Shown here one piece after another: positions 53,187-63,831 of a stretch of 64,000 bases of DNA. Origin of the DNA: Crotophaga sulcirostris (Eukaryota > Chordata > Aves > Cuculiformes > Crotophagidae). A program made the translations under genes and the position numbers. Position 1 is the first letter of the stretch; each line of letters starts with the position of its first letter. The stretch lies in the NCBI GenBank assembly GCA_013397455.1, contig VYZB01000192.1, positions 1,567,505 to 1,631,504 of the forward strand, written 5' to 3'. The notes below the pieces were generated by a model. The model made no database searches. It saw only the letters and a list, made by a program, of their open reading frames with translations, and had not been told where the DNA came from.

Positions 53187-53282
53187 TTAAGGTTTAGCTG
53201 ATGTAGTCCGAGTAGCTTCCTCTCTCCATTGAGCTTTCTTCTCCAGGTTTATGGTTGTAAGAGATTCATGCCTTTTTACAGC
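53187..53282 (-). CDS. FAM162A: FAM162A last coding exon (residues 121-151 and stop)
   Basis: The minus-strand acceptor TTGTAG ends at 53283. The frame reads [18 protein letters not shown], then [13 protein letters not shown] and TAA at 53189-53187. The RHESLT..NLEKKA motif is the conserved C-terminal tail. Confidence 0.92.
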   Translation of the reverse strand, partial: AVKRHESLTTINLEKKAQWREEATRTTSAKP

Positions 53283-56200
53283 CTACAACAGAATGACAAA
53301 GCAAGAGCAGAAAGTATCACCTAAAGGATTGAATTGATAGTTTACAAAACACCTGCCTTATCCTTACCAAGGCACAGTTCTGTCAGCTTTAACGCCAGAA
53401 AAAAGAAAGTGTTGACATAAAACATTCAACGTCTGTTTTAAGGTTTAAAACCCTTCTGTTAATGGCACTGGCCAGTGTAGTCTGTGCTTCTGGTTAGTAT
53501 TTAAAACTGATCTCTGGTCTTCCAAAGTCAGAGGTACTGGAAACAAATCGGAAGTTAAACAAAGTAGATTCCAGCTGCTGTGAAAACAAGGATCCCAAAG
53601 CACCTGACCTCCTCTCTGGTGTTTGCATTCATACTACTACGATGTAAGAGGAAAATATTCTGGGACTTGTCAATATTTGATCTCTTTTGCTAAATCTGAT
53701 GAAAAACCTTTCCACTGTTTCGTTTCACAATGCTGCATGCTTTTCATTTTGGTAGTGGAATGCTGACAAGTGAAAATGTCCCTCGATACGTCAATAGTTC
53801 ATAGTGCTGAGGTGGAGACAGTGCTACTAATTTGAAGATTTCTCTAGAGCACTGAGTAGTCTATAAAAAAAAAATCTGAACGTTATTCTCAGAAGAACTG
53901 CTTCACAGAAAGGCAGCACACAAGGTTCTGCACACGTAGATGCTTTAAGCTCAGGGTTTTCTGCTTCCAGTCACCCTTAAATGAATGTAGTGGACCGTGT
54001 TTCTGTTACCACTGTGCTTTTTATCAAAAGCAACATGACAATAAGCCGCACAGATTATATTCACGTTCCTTGACTTTGAGACTAAAGCTGCTGAGAGACT
54101 TTAGCTTGGCTTCAGTGCACAAAAAGCACTCCTTGCTTCTCTACAGAAATACCACAAAGTTAATATTTCACCAGCTATGTTAAAAAACCACATACAATTA
54201 AAGCACGACTAACCTTTGCTGCACTTGGAATCTTAAACTTCATGCGTACTCTCTTCATATGATGCAAATTAAATGTTAGCCCTAACTCTGCCACATGCTG
54301 AACTTCTTGGATGTCTTGCCAAACTCTATGCAAGTGAAGGATGCTCAGCATCTGCAGAACTTGGGAGCTTTTCTATGAAATAGTTTCTCCATTCAACAAA
54401 CAAGAATAATTTTAGAGAAGTTGTTCCACCATGCTAAAGGAAGGCTATTTTCTAATGCAGTTAAAGGGCACAGAATTATTACTGACCATCTCTGCACTAA
54501 AAAAAGACTTTTGAGAATTTTCAGGTCTGTCTGTGGAGAAACATACTTGTTTGCTGTTTCCATTACGTTGATTCTACAAGTGTTGAAGTGTGCAGAAAGG
54601 CATTTGCAGTGGGTCTGTGCATGAACTGCATGGACCCCATTGACGAGGAGCATTTACCTGCTGACCAGATCCACAGAACAGAAGATGCTCTTTCCTTCCA
54701 AACTCTCACAGCCAGTCAGCAAAATTAAGGAGTTAAAACAGCACCAGCTAAAATTAAATTCTACACTGAGGAAAAAAAAAAAAGACTATTTGTTTTCCCT
54801 TTTAAAGGAAGCCCATGTAGTCTAACAGTGACACCACCTTCTTCTGACTTGGGAATTAACCAGTGAGGTCACTTCTGGGGAACTAGGACTTACTTTTAAT
54901 TTTTACTCAGTGATAAAATGAAGAAGAAAAAACCCCAAGCAAAACAGTGCTGATAATGCATAGGAGGAACCGAGGAGTTTATGTGAACATTGATTTGCAC
55001 TTACCAGCCAAAAATCTGTGCTTACCTGTTTCCCTCTAATCACCATGATTATGCATCCCAGTATCGTCAAGGCAATCATTACATAGCTGGCCTTCACACG
55101 CAGTCTACTCTTTGCTGCTCTGATTGTTTCAATCCTCAAGAGATAACAATAAAAGAACAGACTCATTATCAGAGACCAAAATAAATAATTTGGCTAATTG
55201 TTTGATTTCTCCTAGCATGCAATCTATGTAGTCTTGTATAAAGCTGACCATACTTGGCACTTTTCACAAAAAGGTTTTACAAGAATGGGAAAGGCTGATC
55301 CCTGGCTACCTTGAGAGATTTGTGGACACAAAGGAGTTCCTCTCAAAGCTGGAAACAAATGCAACATTTTAAGCTTTCAGTTATTTAATCGTTAATGAGT
55401 CAACACTGCCTGTCTAGACCACTTCAGTGCAATGCAGGGGAAGAAGGCTGCAGTATTTAAGTTTATATGTTCACTGTGGGGAGAACAGGGAAAGGAGAGG
55501 GTTGTTATTAAATAAGTATCCTCTACTACAGGATTTGATAGCGCTATAGATGACACGCTGGCTGCTGAATGTACTACTACTCAGAAATTCTGAGTAGGAC
55601 TTGGTAAAAGACCAGTGGTTACCACTTCTGTCCTGCTACAGTAAATAACAGTAATAAGGTAGGCTGTTGTCCTAAGAAGCTAGGGAGGCATGGGCACTTG
55701 TAAGCTTTCCAACATCAGCTTTGCTCAGAGATCTCCTTTAAATCTATTTTTTTTTTTTCTGTAATTTCAGGGGGCTTATCTAGCCACACCAGTAGCTGCA
55801 CCACTCCTTTGGGAAACCTGTTGCCTACTCTACCATTACTTTTTAAACCCCAGAAATCTTCCACAAGAAGACTATCGATTATTGAAGCTTTCCAGCTGTA
55901 TACACAATGAGTTAAAACAAAAAATAATTTTAGCTGGGTTAAATTCTGAAGATACTCTACCCAAATGACATCTCAGTTACAGCAAATTTGAAGTTCATGT
56001 TAGAAATGCCAATGAGGCAAGAGCCAACAAAGCACAATGCTTTTAGACATGCTTTGAACAATAACCAAAGGCCCATGCCATGTGTATTTAACTTTCCTTG
56101 CAGAATTTAGAGCCCTTCTCAAGGAAGTCTAATGTTCTAACTGGTTAGATTTGGCACAATATAAAATTACAGATGACTAGAAAGGCATCAGCATCACAGG

Positions 56201-59200
56201 ATGGAAGAATAAATGCATCAAATTAGGTAATCGTACCCCAGAACTAACACGGGTAGTGGATTTAGTGGAACTGGGAAATTATCACTGCACAAAAGCATGA
56301 GTGTATATGGAATCTCTTACCACATTTTGACCCTTATAGTTGGAAGAAAAAAGATACTGAAGGATCCATGATAGTGGTACATCACACAGGACCTGACAAC
56401 TGTAGAGTGTTTTGTTCTTTTTGTCAAGCAGGGCAAGAGTGATTTGACCACTGTTTCAGAGTATTGATCGAGTACAAGATTTCTTATCATAGGGAACACA
56501 TCCATCTACCATGAAACTAATAGTTAAGTTTAGCTCCTGGGTTACTTGTTTTTACTAATAATCTCTGGTGAACAACTTGGGCGCAGGCTGCAATTCTGCT
56601 GAAATGCACAGAAGTGGGATTTAAAAACTTGATTAATTTTTGAAGTACATTAGATGTGTTAGAATATACAAGAGGAAAAAGCAGTTATCTTAACACAATT
56701 TGCATTTTAAATCAGTTCAGTGGCTACATTTAACATTTGTTTAATAAATGAAATACTTTTGATCACTACATCTTGCAGGACTAAGTTATATCACAAGCCC
56801 TTACAACACACTCTTACTTCAGCTAAGAACAGGAAAACAAGCTTTTGTTCCTTTATAGTTCTCAATCATCCTCTTGGCTTTGGCTGAATGATCTGCCTAA
56901 ATAAAACCAAGAAATCCCTTTGCACTTGATCAAAAATGATCAGCTTTTATCAGAAGTTGGTTTGTCCTTTCAATAAACCGTTGAAATGACTTCAACCACT
57001 CTAACTCTGTTTTCTTAAAAACACTGCTCATAACAAGTATTTGGTATGCAAAAATATCCAAACTGACACAGTAATAAGTTTTAATTTATGCCTTTATGTA
57101 TTTCAAATCTAATTTTAAGAAAAACGGTTCAATACAAAATTGAAGAATTCATTCTTAGCAATATTTATCCATTGTGATGCATTTAGAAAAAACATAAAGA
57201 TACATGGGTGGATTCACATATGGTGCATCCAAACAAATAGAACATCTTTAGAATCATAGAGTCATTTGGTTGGCAAAGACCTTTGAGATTACCAAGTCCA
57301 CCATACCTGCCCACTACTCAGCCACATCCCTGGCCACCTTGTCTGCCCATGTTTTAAACACCTCCATGGATGGGGACTCAACCACCTCCCTGGGCAGTCC
57401 ATTCGAGTGCCTGATAACCCTTTTGGTGAAGAAATTTTTCCTGATGTCTCATCTGAACCTCAGAGGTTTAGAGAGCAGCTGCACAGTTTGCTTACCCAAG
57501 TAGAACAAGATTTACTGTATCTTTTTAATGTAAATAAACACATATATTTAAAAGCATTTCAAGCATGTTTTAAAAGATATTGTAACCAGCGATGATTTTT
57601 AAATGAATAATTGCCTGTTGTTTTTGTTGAGTTTGATCTTCATTTTAGACTGGCAAACTAGAACATGCAGTTTTATTTTTTACATTTCACACAAGGCAAA
57701 CCGTTGACATGTGGACTTCACCAGCAACAGGGAAATTTTGACTATATATATTTTTTCTTAAAGAGCCTTTCCATTGTTTGCTAGTTTAAATACCAAGAGT
57801 AAAGAAAGTTGGCCCATCCCCTCCAGAAATTCATTAATAAGTATTTTAAATGAGTTTCAGTTATTTTATAACTATGTCATGGAAGCTTCATATAATGGGA
57901 GACTGATATATAAAGAAAAATACTAGAAATAGCTCACACTAATATTTGCAAAACATTTTTTTGATTGGGAGAGAAAAGTAAAAATTAACTGATTTGTGAT
58001 GTTTTTATAATTAAACAACTGATGCTTCCTTACAAGGGAAGGAGGAGGAGCAGGCACTGATCTTTTCTCTCTTGTGACCAATGATAGGACCTGAGGGAAT
58101 GGCAGGAAGATGTGCCAGGGGAGGGTCAAGTTGGACATTAGGAAGAGGTTCTTCACCCAGAGGGTGGTGGAGCACTGGAACAGCTCCCCAGGGAAGCAGT
58201 CATGGTGCTAAGTCTGGCAATATTCCAGAAGTGTTTGGACAACACCCTCAGACACTCAGCGTGAATATTGGGGTGTCCTGTGCAGGGACAGGAGTTGGAC
58301 TCAATGACCCTTGTGGGTCCCTTCCAACTCAGGTCATTCTGTGATTCTATGCTGGTCATCCCTTCAGAAAAAAATCAAAATGGATGTATTATTATCTGAA
58401 TCGTTTGGGTCATCTCACCTACATGACGATACACCAAACACTGCAGTTATGATTTTTCAACTGTGAAAATCCATTCCATTTAAGAAATGTTATTCTGGAG
58501 TTACATTTATTCCTGCATAGACCGTGTCTCTTTTACAGCTGAAAAACTGGCACTTACGAGACAGTCTCTGGTATATCCTCCGGCTTTTTGAAATAGCCTG
58601 CCCACAACAAAAACTTTCTCTCCCAGTCTGTAGGCTTGTGTCCAGGCACCCTCAAAGTAGGTCGACCTAAAAAAAAAAAAAATCAACCCAAACAAAAGAA
58701 AACAAACACAAACCCACCAAAAAACAAGTCAGAGATGATGAGCTGCTGCAGCTGTAATGAAACGAGTTAGGGTAAGCAATGCAGAATGTTAAGTACAATT
58801 GCTAGGGTTGGTTAGGGAACAAAAAGTATGTAACAGTCAGATTAAAAACCTGTAAACATGGATTAAACTAAGGCCATGTAAGGAAAGTCAAACCTTGCTC
58901 AAGACCTCTATATTTGTAGTTCTAACTTTGCAGAACACCAGCATTTAGGCTTCCTAAGCTGCTGTGATACTATAATTTTCCTGTTACATTTAAAGTTTAA
59001 AAAATAAAATTAACCAAATGGAACTGCTACAGAAAAGCCAATATGCTGCACCATTGCATCACAGAATGTTAACTTTTCCAGGGAGTGTAATATTTTATCT
59101 TATCTGGTGGCATAAACAAGCAGATGACCACAGGCACACATTAGACCCTTAATTTTCAGTTCAGTCTTTCCAACTCCATATAAAAATATCAGACTGTAAT

Positions 59201-62200
59201 AGGGGAAGGTTTTCAAACATAACATGCCATTAAAATCTAACAAAATGCAAAGATAGACAGCTTTTTTCCTTTATTTAAATGATGGGAGGTATGCTGTATG
59301 GATGTGTGCTGCCTCGTGGATTCATGAATTATCTAGGAAGCAGCAGGGATTGACAGTTTGCTGACAACACTGTTATTCAGAAACATAAAGAAGAGGGCTA
59401 GGCATGAAGAGCCACAGAGCTTCAGAATCCTCAGTCAATGGGATGGTCAGTGAAACCTCACGTGTACAAACAGACAGCAATTTCTGGAAGGTGTCCCTGC
59501 CTGTGGCAGGGGGCTTGGAATTGGATGATCTTTAAAGTCCCTTCTGACCCAAACCATTCTATGATTCTACAATTCCAGTTCACATACCGAAGACAGACTC
59601 TAACCTGACTGTTACTGCTGAGGAATGACTCCTCAGGGTTTCATACAGCTTTTGGCAAAATGTTCAGCAACAGTCAGAAAGGGAAGCAGCATTATTAGCT
59701 GTGACCAGCAACACAGGCCAACACAAAAGCACTATTATGCCATTGTATAAAACCACAACTCCAGCGCTTTGAAAAGCATGTGAAGTACTGATCCCTGATC
59801 TCAGAAACAGTTGAAATAATAAAACAGGTACAGAGAAAATTGATAAGGACAATCAGAGCTACGGAATGGCTGCTATATCAGAAACAATATCACAGACTGA
59901 GAGCTTTGGCATGGAAAAGCAGTAACTGAAGCGTCCTTCAACACAACAGAGAGCACCAGAATCGTAAGTGACATTATGAGTGTAGGTTACAATGAACAGG
60001 TGCAGTTTTGGAAGGGGTACTGAATAAAGGAACATCAAATTAAAACCAGCACACATCAGGTTCAGGAACAAATACAAGACTACATTTGTTTTCTCACAGC
60101 ATGCTTCAGCTGAGGAATTCCTTCCCAGAGGATGTGCATGCTAAAAATACATCCAGCTTCAAAAGACTGGGCAAATTTATGAGAGAAAAAAAATCCAATG
60201 AGGACCATTAAACACAAAGATGCCACCACTGGGACAGCTGTCTAGGGAGAAACTGTTTGCCCTGTTTCTATTCTCTTCCTTAGATCCTTGCTATTGGCCA
60301 CTGTTCCTGTTAGTCTTCAGAAAAACGTAAGGGACCTCCTTTACTTAACTCCACCCTTAAACATGAACTAAGCAAATGATTCAGACTGATTCCTGCAGAG
60401 CATGTTTAATTCTGTGAACAGCTGGAGCTGTTTCTGCTATGAGAAACTGCAAAAGCATTTTAGCTCGTATGACATTTCTAAACACTGGCAGTTTACAGTG
60501 GAGTTGAACACTCGCTTCTAGAGCGCAGCTGAAGAGCCTCAGTGTAGGACTGCACATCAGATAAGATGCTACTGACCTGCTACAAAGTAAAGGCTGTGTT
60601 ATTGTCACCAAAAAAAAAAACCAACTGACCCCTGGCTTGGTTAAAAAACCAAAATTTTATTGCTAGATTTAATGCTCAGTTCTTCAGTCTAAACATCAGA
60701 ATTCCCTCTCACAAAAATCCAGGGTATTAGCATCTATGTCACCCAAATTCCTGTTCAGGTGATGGCAGCCTGGGTATCTAAATATTTCATGGCATGAAAC
60801 ACAGCATGATCTTTATCAAAACTTCTTACTTCTTGGCTGAGGTTGACTTTCTTGCTGGTATTTAATGCAAAGCCTTCTGCTTATCTTCGGATCCACTCCT
60901 TTAGTCATCCTCAGAATTGAGGGAATACTTCTTCCCAGTAGTTTAACAGCTGCATCTGGAAAAGAAAGCAGAGGAAGCAAAGGGGCAAATCTAACTCAAG
61001 AGTAGTAGAAAGTGAGAATATTGTGTTTTAAATGTTTTAGGGTTTTTGTTTGTTTGTTTGAGCACAAGAGGAAAAAGAAAGAAAAGCAACAGGTACAAGT
61101 CTAATATTATGCAAGAAACACCAGATTTAGTTGTAACAGAGCCTGCCAAAGAAATGAAAGCTTAGCTATAACTTGAGCTTGCCCGTTACCCTTATTTAGA
61201 AACACAGGAATGCAAGATTACAGCCTATAAGCAATTTCTAACGCACAATACACATCAAAATTTCAAGGAACTTATCTATTCACACACCTCAGATGCACCT
61301 TGGACAATGCCATTTCAAGGGCTGTGCACCAGTCCTTGTCACGTCCCAAAAGTAAATCACAACTTGACCGAGTCAAGGAAAAAAGCCAAGAAAAAAGGCA
61401 AAGTCTTGCAGTATTGAGATAACACCTTCATAGTGTATTAGAAAAGGACAGGGGGCTTATATATCTCAAGAAAGAGCTTCTAATTCGTTAGTTAATATAA
61501 AGAAAAAAAAATAGAGGGAAAAACTTCTAAAGACAAAAAAGCACTTAAAAAAATATAAATGGACTTATTTTCATTCTTCTTTATGATGACTGAAAATGGC
61601 CCTCTTATGAGAAACAGTTGCCCTTTATTTTACATTTATAGGCAACCCTCCACAATGAAACCCAATCCTTTTTGAGGTCATAGAATCAAAGAATGGTTTG
61701 GGTTGGAAGGGACCTTTACAGGTCATCTAGTTCAACTCCCCTGCAGTGAGCAGGGGCATCTTCAACTCCATCAAGTTGCTCAGAGCCCCATTCAACCAGG
61801 CCTTGAATGTTTCCAGGGATGGAGCATCTACTGCCTCTCCTGGCAACCTGTTCCAGTGTTTCACCACCCTCAGTGTGAAGAATTTCTTCCTAATATCTAA
61901 TATCTTATTTTAGTTTAAAACCATTATCCCTTGTCCTGTCACTATAGGCCCTGCTAAAAAGTTTGCCCCCACCTTTCTCGTAAGCCCCCTTTAAGTATTG
62001 AAAGGCTGCAATAAGGGCTCCTCAGAGTCTTCTCCAAGCTGAACAACCTCAACTCTCCCAGCCTCCCTTCCCAGGGGAGGTACTCGAGGCATTTGATGAT
62101 TTTTGTGGCCTTCTCTGGACTCGCTCTGACAGATCCATGTCCTTCCTGTGCTGAGGGTTCCAGAACTGATAACACAGGGCTCCAGGTGTGGTCTCACGAG

Positions 62201-62910
62201 AGCAGAGTAGAGGGGCAGAGTCCCCTCCCTCACCCTGCTGGCCACACATCTGATGCAGTCCAGGGCACTGCGTGCCTTCTGGACTGTGAGCGCACCTTGC
62301 CAGCTCATGTCCAGCTTCTCAACCACCAAATTCAGAGAAGGTTCAAAAGGCACAAATAGATTCTTTCCTTTGTCATTTTGGTAGTTGGCAGGGATTCTGC
62401 TGGGCCTTAAGTGCTGATAGGGCCACTACTCATAGAATCACAGAATGGTTTGGGTTGGAAGGGACCTTAAAAATGATCCATATCCACCCCTCTGCCATGG
62501 GCAGGGACCCCTCTCACTGCATCAGGCTGACCAAAGCCCCATCCAACCCAGCCCGGAACACCTCCAGGGATGGGGCTTCCACGACTTCTCTGGGCAACCT
62601 GTGCCGGTGCCTCACCACCCTCACAGGAAAACATTTCTCCCTAAAGTCTGATCTAATTCTCCCTGTTTTCGGCTTAAAACCGTTCCCCCTCGTCCTGTCC
62701 CTGCACTCCCTGATACAGAGCCGCCCCCAGCTTTCCTGTAGCCCCTTCAGGTACTGGAAGGCCGCTATGAGGTCTCCTCGGAGCCTTCTCTCGGCTGAAC
62801 AACCCCAGCTCCCCCAGCCTGTCCTCCTCCAGCCCTCCGACCACCTCCGTGGCCCCCCCTCCCTGCCGCCCTTCTCCCCGGCGCCCCCACTCACCGCCGC
62901 GGCCCCACAT
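53187..62910 (-). CDS. FAM162A: FAM162A (HGTD-P), mitochondrial single-pass membrane protein, 5 coding exons, complete CDS
   Basis: Human FAM162A (HGTD-P) is a hypoxia-responsive mitochondrial protein linked to cell death signalling. Five minus-strand exons join in frame: 62895-62910, 60830-60955, 58558-58666, 55026-55134 and 53187-53282. They total 456 nt, 151 residues, against 154 in human as I recall. The diagnostic core is [20 protein letters not shown] followed by EDIPETVS (residues 57-84). RLRVKASYV then leads into a hydrophobic segment (about residues 101-116, [16 protein letters not shown]) and the family tail [15 protein letters not shown] (about 123-137). The N-terminus is basic with few acids, consistent with mitochondrial targeting. 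All four introns are GT-AG and the phases agree. The first exon, only 16 nt of coding sequence, is the least certain part. The gene converges with KPNA1 and is head to head with MIX23. Confidence 0.93.
53283..55025 (-). other. FAM162A: FAM162A intron 4
   Basis: 1.7 kb, AT-rich, with an A run at 54771-54783; no repeat was recognised. Confidence 0.85.
55026..55134 (-). CDS. FAM162A: FAM162A coding exon 4 (residues 84-120, membrane segment)
   Basis: The acceptor AG is at 55136-55135 and donor GTAAGC starts at 55025. The exon is 109 nt. It encodes [18 protein letters not shown], then the hydrophobic stretch to [11 protein letters not shown]. It matches the conserved MIALT..GC..MVI membrane helix of FAM162A. 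Confidence 0.94.
57252..57465 (-). mobile_element. CR1 LINE 3' fragment in FAM162A intron 3
   Basis: The plus strand reads AATCATAGAGTCATTTGGTT, AAAGACCTTTGAGATTACCA and CTCCATGGATGGGGACTCAA, then GGTGAAGAAATTTTTCCTGA. It is the complement of a CR1 3' region. Confidence 0.9.
58030..58350 (+). mobile_element. CR1 LINE 3' fragment in FAM162A intron 3
   Basis: Plus sense. It carries GACATTAGGAAGAGGTTCTT, CACTGGAACAGCTCCCCAGG, the tail GTTGGACTCAATGACCCTTG and ends GTCATTCTGTGATTCTATG. It ends about 200 bp from FAM162A exon 3. Confidence 0.9.
58558..58666 (-). CDS. FAM162A: FAM162A coding exon 3 (residues 48-83 plus two bases)
   Basis: The minus-strand acceptor, a long T tract then AG, ends at 58667. 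Donor GTAAGT starts at 58557. The exon is 109 nt. It encodes [18 protein letters not shown] and [17 protein letters not shown], the most recognisable block of the family. Confidence 0.94.
59485..59571 (+). mobile_element. Short CR1 3' end in FAM162A intron 2
   Basis: GGTGTCCCTGCCTGTGGCAG, GGAATTGGATGATCTTTAAA and the end ACCATTCTATGATTCTA mark a young, heavily 5'-truncated CR1. Confidence 0.92.
59790..60225 (+). mobile_element. Old CR1-like LINE relic in FAM162A intron 2
   Basis: AGAGAAAATTGATAAGGACA, a diverged GACTGAGAGC segment, GAATTCCTTCCCAGAGGATG and CTTCAAAAGACTGGGCAAAT recall the 3' part of older reptile/bird CR1 subfamilies. It is strongly diverged; boundaries and subfamily are uncertain. 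Confidence 0.55.
60830..60955 (-). CDS. FAM162A: FAM162A coding exon 2 (residues 6-47 plus one base)
   Basis: The minus-strand acceptor TTTTCCAG ends at 60956 and donor GTAAGA starts at 60829. The exon is 126 nt. It encodes [19 protein letters not shown], a basic, potentially amphipathic leader, then [16 protein letters not shown]. Its last base A joins GT from exon 3 to make Ser48, so the phase agrees. Confidence 0.88.
61679..62335 (-). mobile_element. CR1 LINE copy with remnant of reverse-transcriptase C-terminus, FAM162A intron 1
   Basis: The plus strand starts TCATAGAATCAAAGAATGGT and extends well past the 3' UTR into coding sequence. In the CR1 sense (minus strand) the frame still reads RSALDC, then [14 protein letters not shown], the typical end of the CR1 ORF2 protein. 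It is one of the longest copies here and is broken by later changes. Confidence 0.92.
62430..62866 (-). mobile_element. CR1 LINE copy beside the FAM162A exon 1 donor
   Basis: The plus strand starts CATAGAATCACAGAATGGTT and runs through CACCTCCAGGGATGGGGCTT, GGGCAACCTGTGCCGGTGCC and CGTTCCCCCTCGTCCTGTCC to the region reading [16 protein letters not shown] in CR1 sense. Its 5' end stops about 28 bp from the exon 1 donor. It has the same orientation as FAM162A and as the CR1 copy at 61679. Confidence 0.93.
62895..62910 (-). CDS. FAM162A: FAM162A coding exon 1 (5 codons plus one base)
   Basis: Reading the minus strand, ATG is at 62910-62908 in the context GCGCCATGT. The frame runs MWGRG plus one G, then donor GTGAGT at 62894-62889. 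The last G plus AT from exon 2 makes Asp6. It lies in the CpG island. No competing start was seen and the total length fits the family, but transcripts should confirm it. Confidence 0.75.
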
Positions 62911-62982
62911 GGCGCAGCCTCCCGCCCCGCCGCCGCCTCTCAATGTCACCGCAGCCCCGCCCCGCCCCGCCCCCGGCGCCGG

Positions 62983-63830
62983 GATTGGAGCGCCCGGACC
63001 CCGCTGATCGCCGGTCCCGCCTCTGCGCGGGGGCCCCTGCGGGCGCGCCCCCCCCTCCGCCGCCGCTCGGTGCCTCCGCCAGGGGCCGCCCGGACGCCAA
63101 GCCCCGCCCCCTTGCTGCTCGTCGCCCCTCGTGATTGGCCGCGGCCAGGGCCGAGCCCGCCTCTGAGCGAGCTTCCACCGCCACCGCTGTGAGCCTTCAG
63201 CGGCCAGGGGCCAAACTCCGCCCCCTCGTTGCTCCTCTCCCCACCTCTCCGCCTGATTGGTCGCGGCCGCGGCCCGGAGCCTCCGCGACGCCAAGCCCCG
63301 CCCTCCGGCCAAGCACCGCCCTCCGGCCAAGCCCCGCCCGTTTCTGCTCGTCGCCCCTCCTGATTGGCCACCGCCGGGGCCGAGCTCGCCTCTGAGTGGG
63401 GTACCTTCCGCCAGGGGCCGCTCGCACGCCAAGCCCCGCCCTCTCGCCGCGCACCACCCCGCCTCCCCTCCAGATTGGCCGCCGCCGGGGCCGAGCTCGC
63501 CTATGATTGGGTTCTCCCTGCCGCCGCGGGAGAGTCCAGCCGCCAGGCCCCGCCCACACACCAAGGCCCACTCCCTTGCTGCTCCTCACCGCCCTTGATT
63601 GGCTAGCGCCGAGGCCGAGCCCGCCTCTGAGTTGACTTGCCCCGCCTCTGGGAGGCTCCGTGCCACCGAGCCCCGCCCCCTTCCTGCTCCTAGCCGTCTG
63701 ATTGGCCGCCGCCGAGCCCGCCTCCGAATGGAGGCCCCTCCGCGCCGCCAAGCTCAGCCCTCCCTCTTAATCACCGCCCCCTTGCTGCTCCTCCGCGTCT
63801 GATTGGCCAGCGCTGCGGCCCTGGGCCCTT
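62983..63830. repeat. Tandem array of CCAAT/GC-box promoter modules (about 100-150 bp period)
   Basis: Successive GATTGG starts are spaced 150, 122, 107, 111, 124, 103 and 101 bp, with one extra copy at 63505 inside a module. Modules share an order: GATTGGCC, a GCCGGGGCCGAGC-like stretch, CGCCTCTGAGT, then GCCAAGCCCCGCCC and a TTGCTGCTCCTC-like end. Copies have diverged but the order is clear at 63362, 63473, 63597 and 63700. Confidence 0.8.
63290..63340. repeat. Nested 18-bp GC-box triplication
   Basis: An 18-bp unit, GCCAAGCCCCGCCCTCCG, begins at 63290, 63308 (one base changed) and 63326 (partly diverged at its end). It expands the GC-box part of one promoter module. Confidence 0.85.
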
Positions 63831-63831
63831 T

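Larger units (their letters stand above)
55135..58557 (-). other. FAM162A: FAM162A intron 3
   Basis: 3.4 kb holding two CR1 fragments in opposite orientations (57252 and 58030); otherwise AT-rich with nothing supported. Confidence 0.85.
58667..60829 (-). other. FAM162A: FAM162A intron 2
   Basis: 2.2 kb. A long T tract (minus strand) precedes the exon 3 acceptor. It contains a young CR1 tail (59485) and an old CR1 relic (59790-60225). Confidence 0.85.
60956..62894 (-). other. FAM162A: FAM162A intron 1
   Basis: 1.9 kb, of which more than half is two same-orientation CR1 copies (61679 and 62430). Composition changes from AT-rich to GC-rich toward exon 1. Confidence 0.8.

Noticed and set aside
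61991..62353. Minus-strand open frame of 120 codons
   Set aside because: It is the C-terminal remnant of the CR1 reverse-transcriptase protein, annotated as part of the mobile element.
62674..63564. Minus-strand open frame of 296 codons, and overlapping long frames 63197-63751 (-) and 62455-63192 (+)
   Set aside because: They lie in very GC-rich sequence where stop codons are rare, span a CR1 and the promoter array, and read as Arg/Gly/Pro/Ala-rich low-complexity protein. Several frames are open at once, which marks an artefact.
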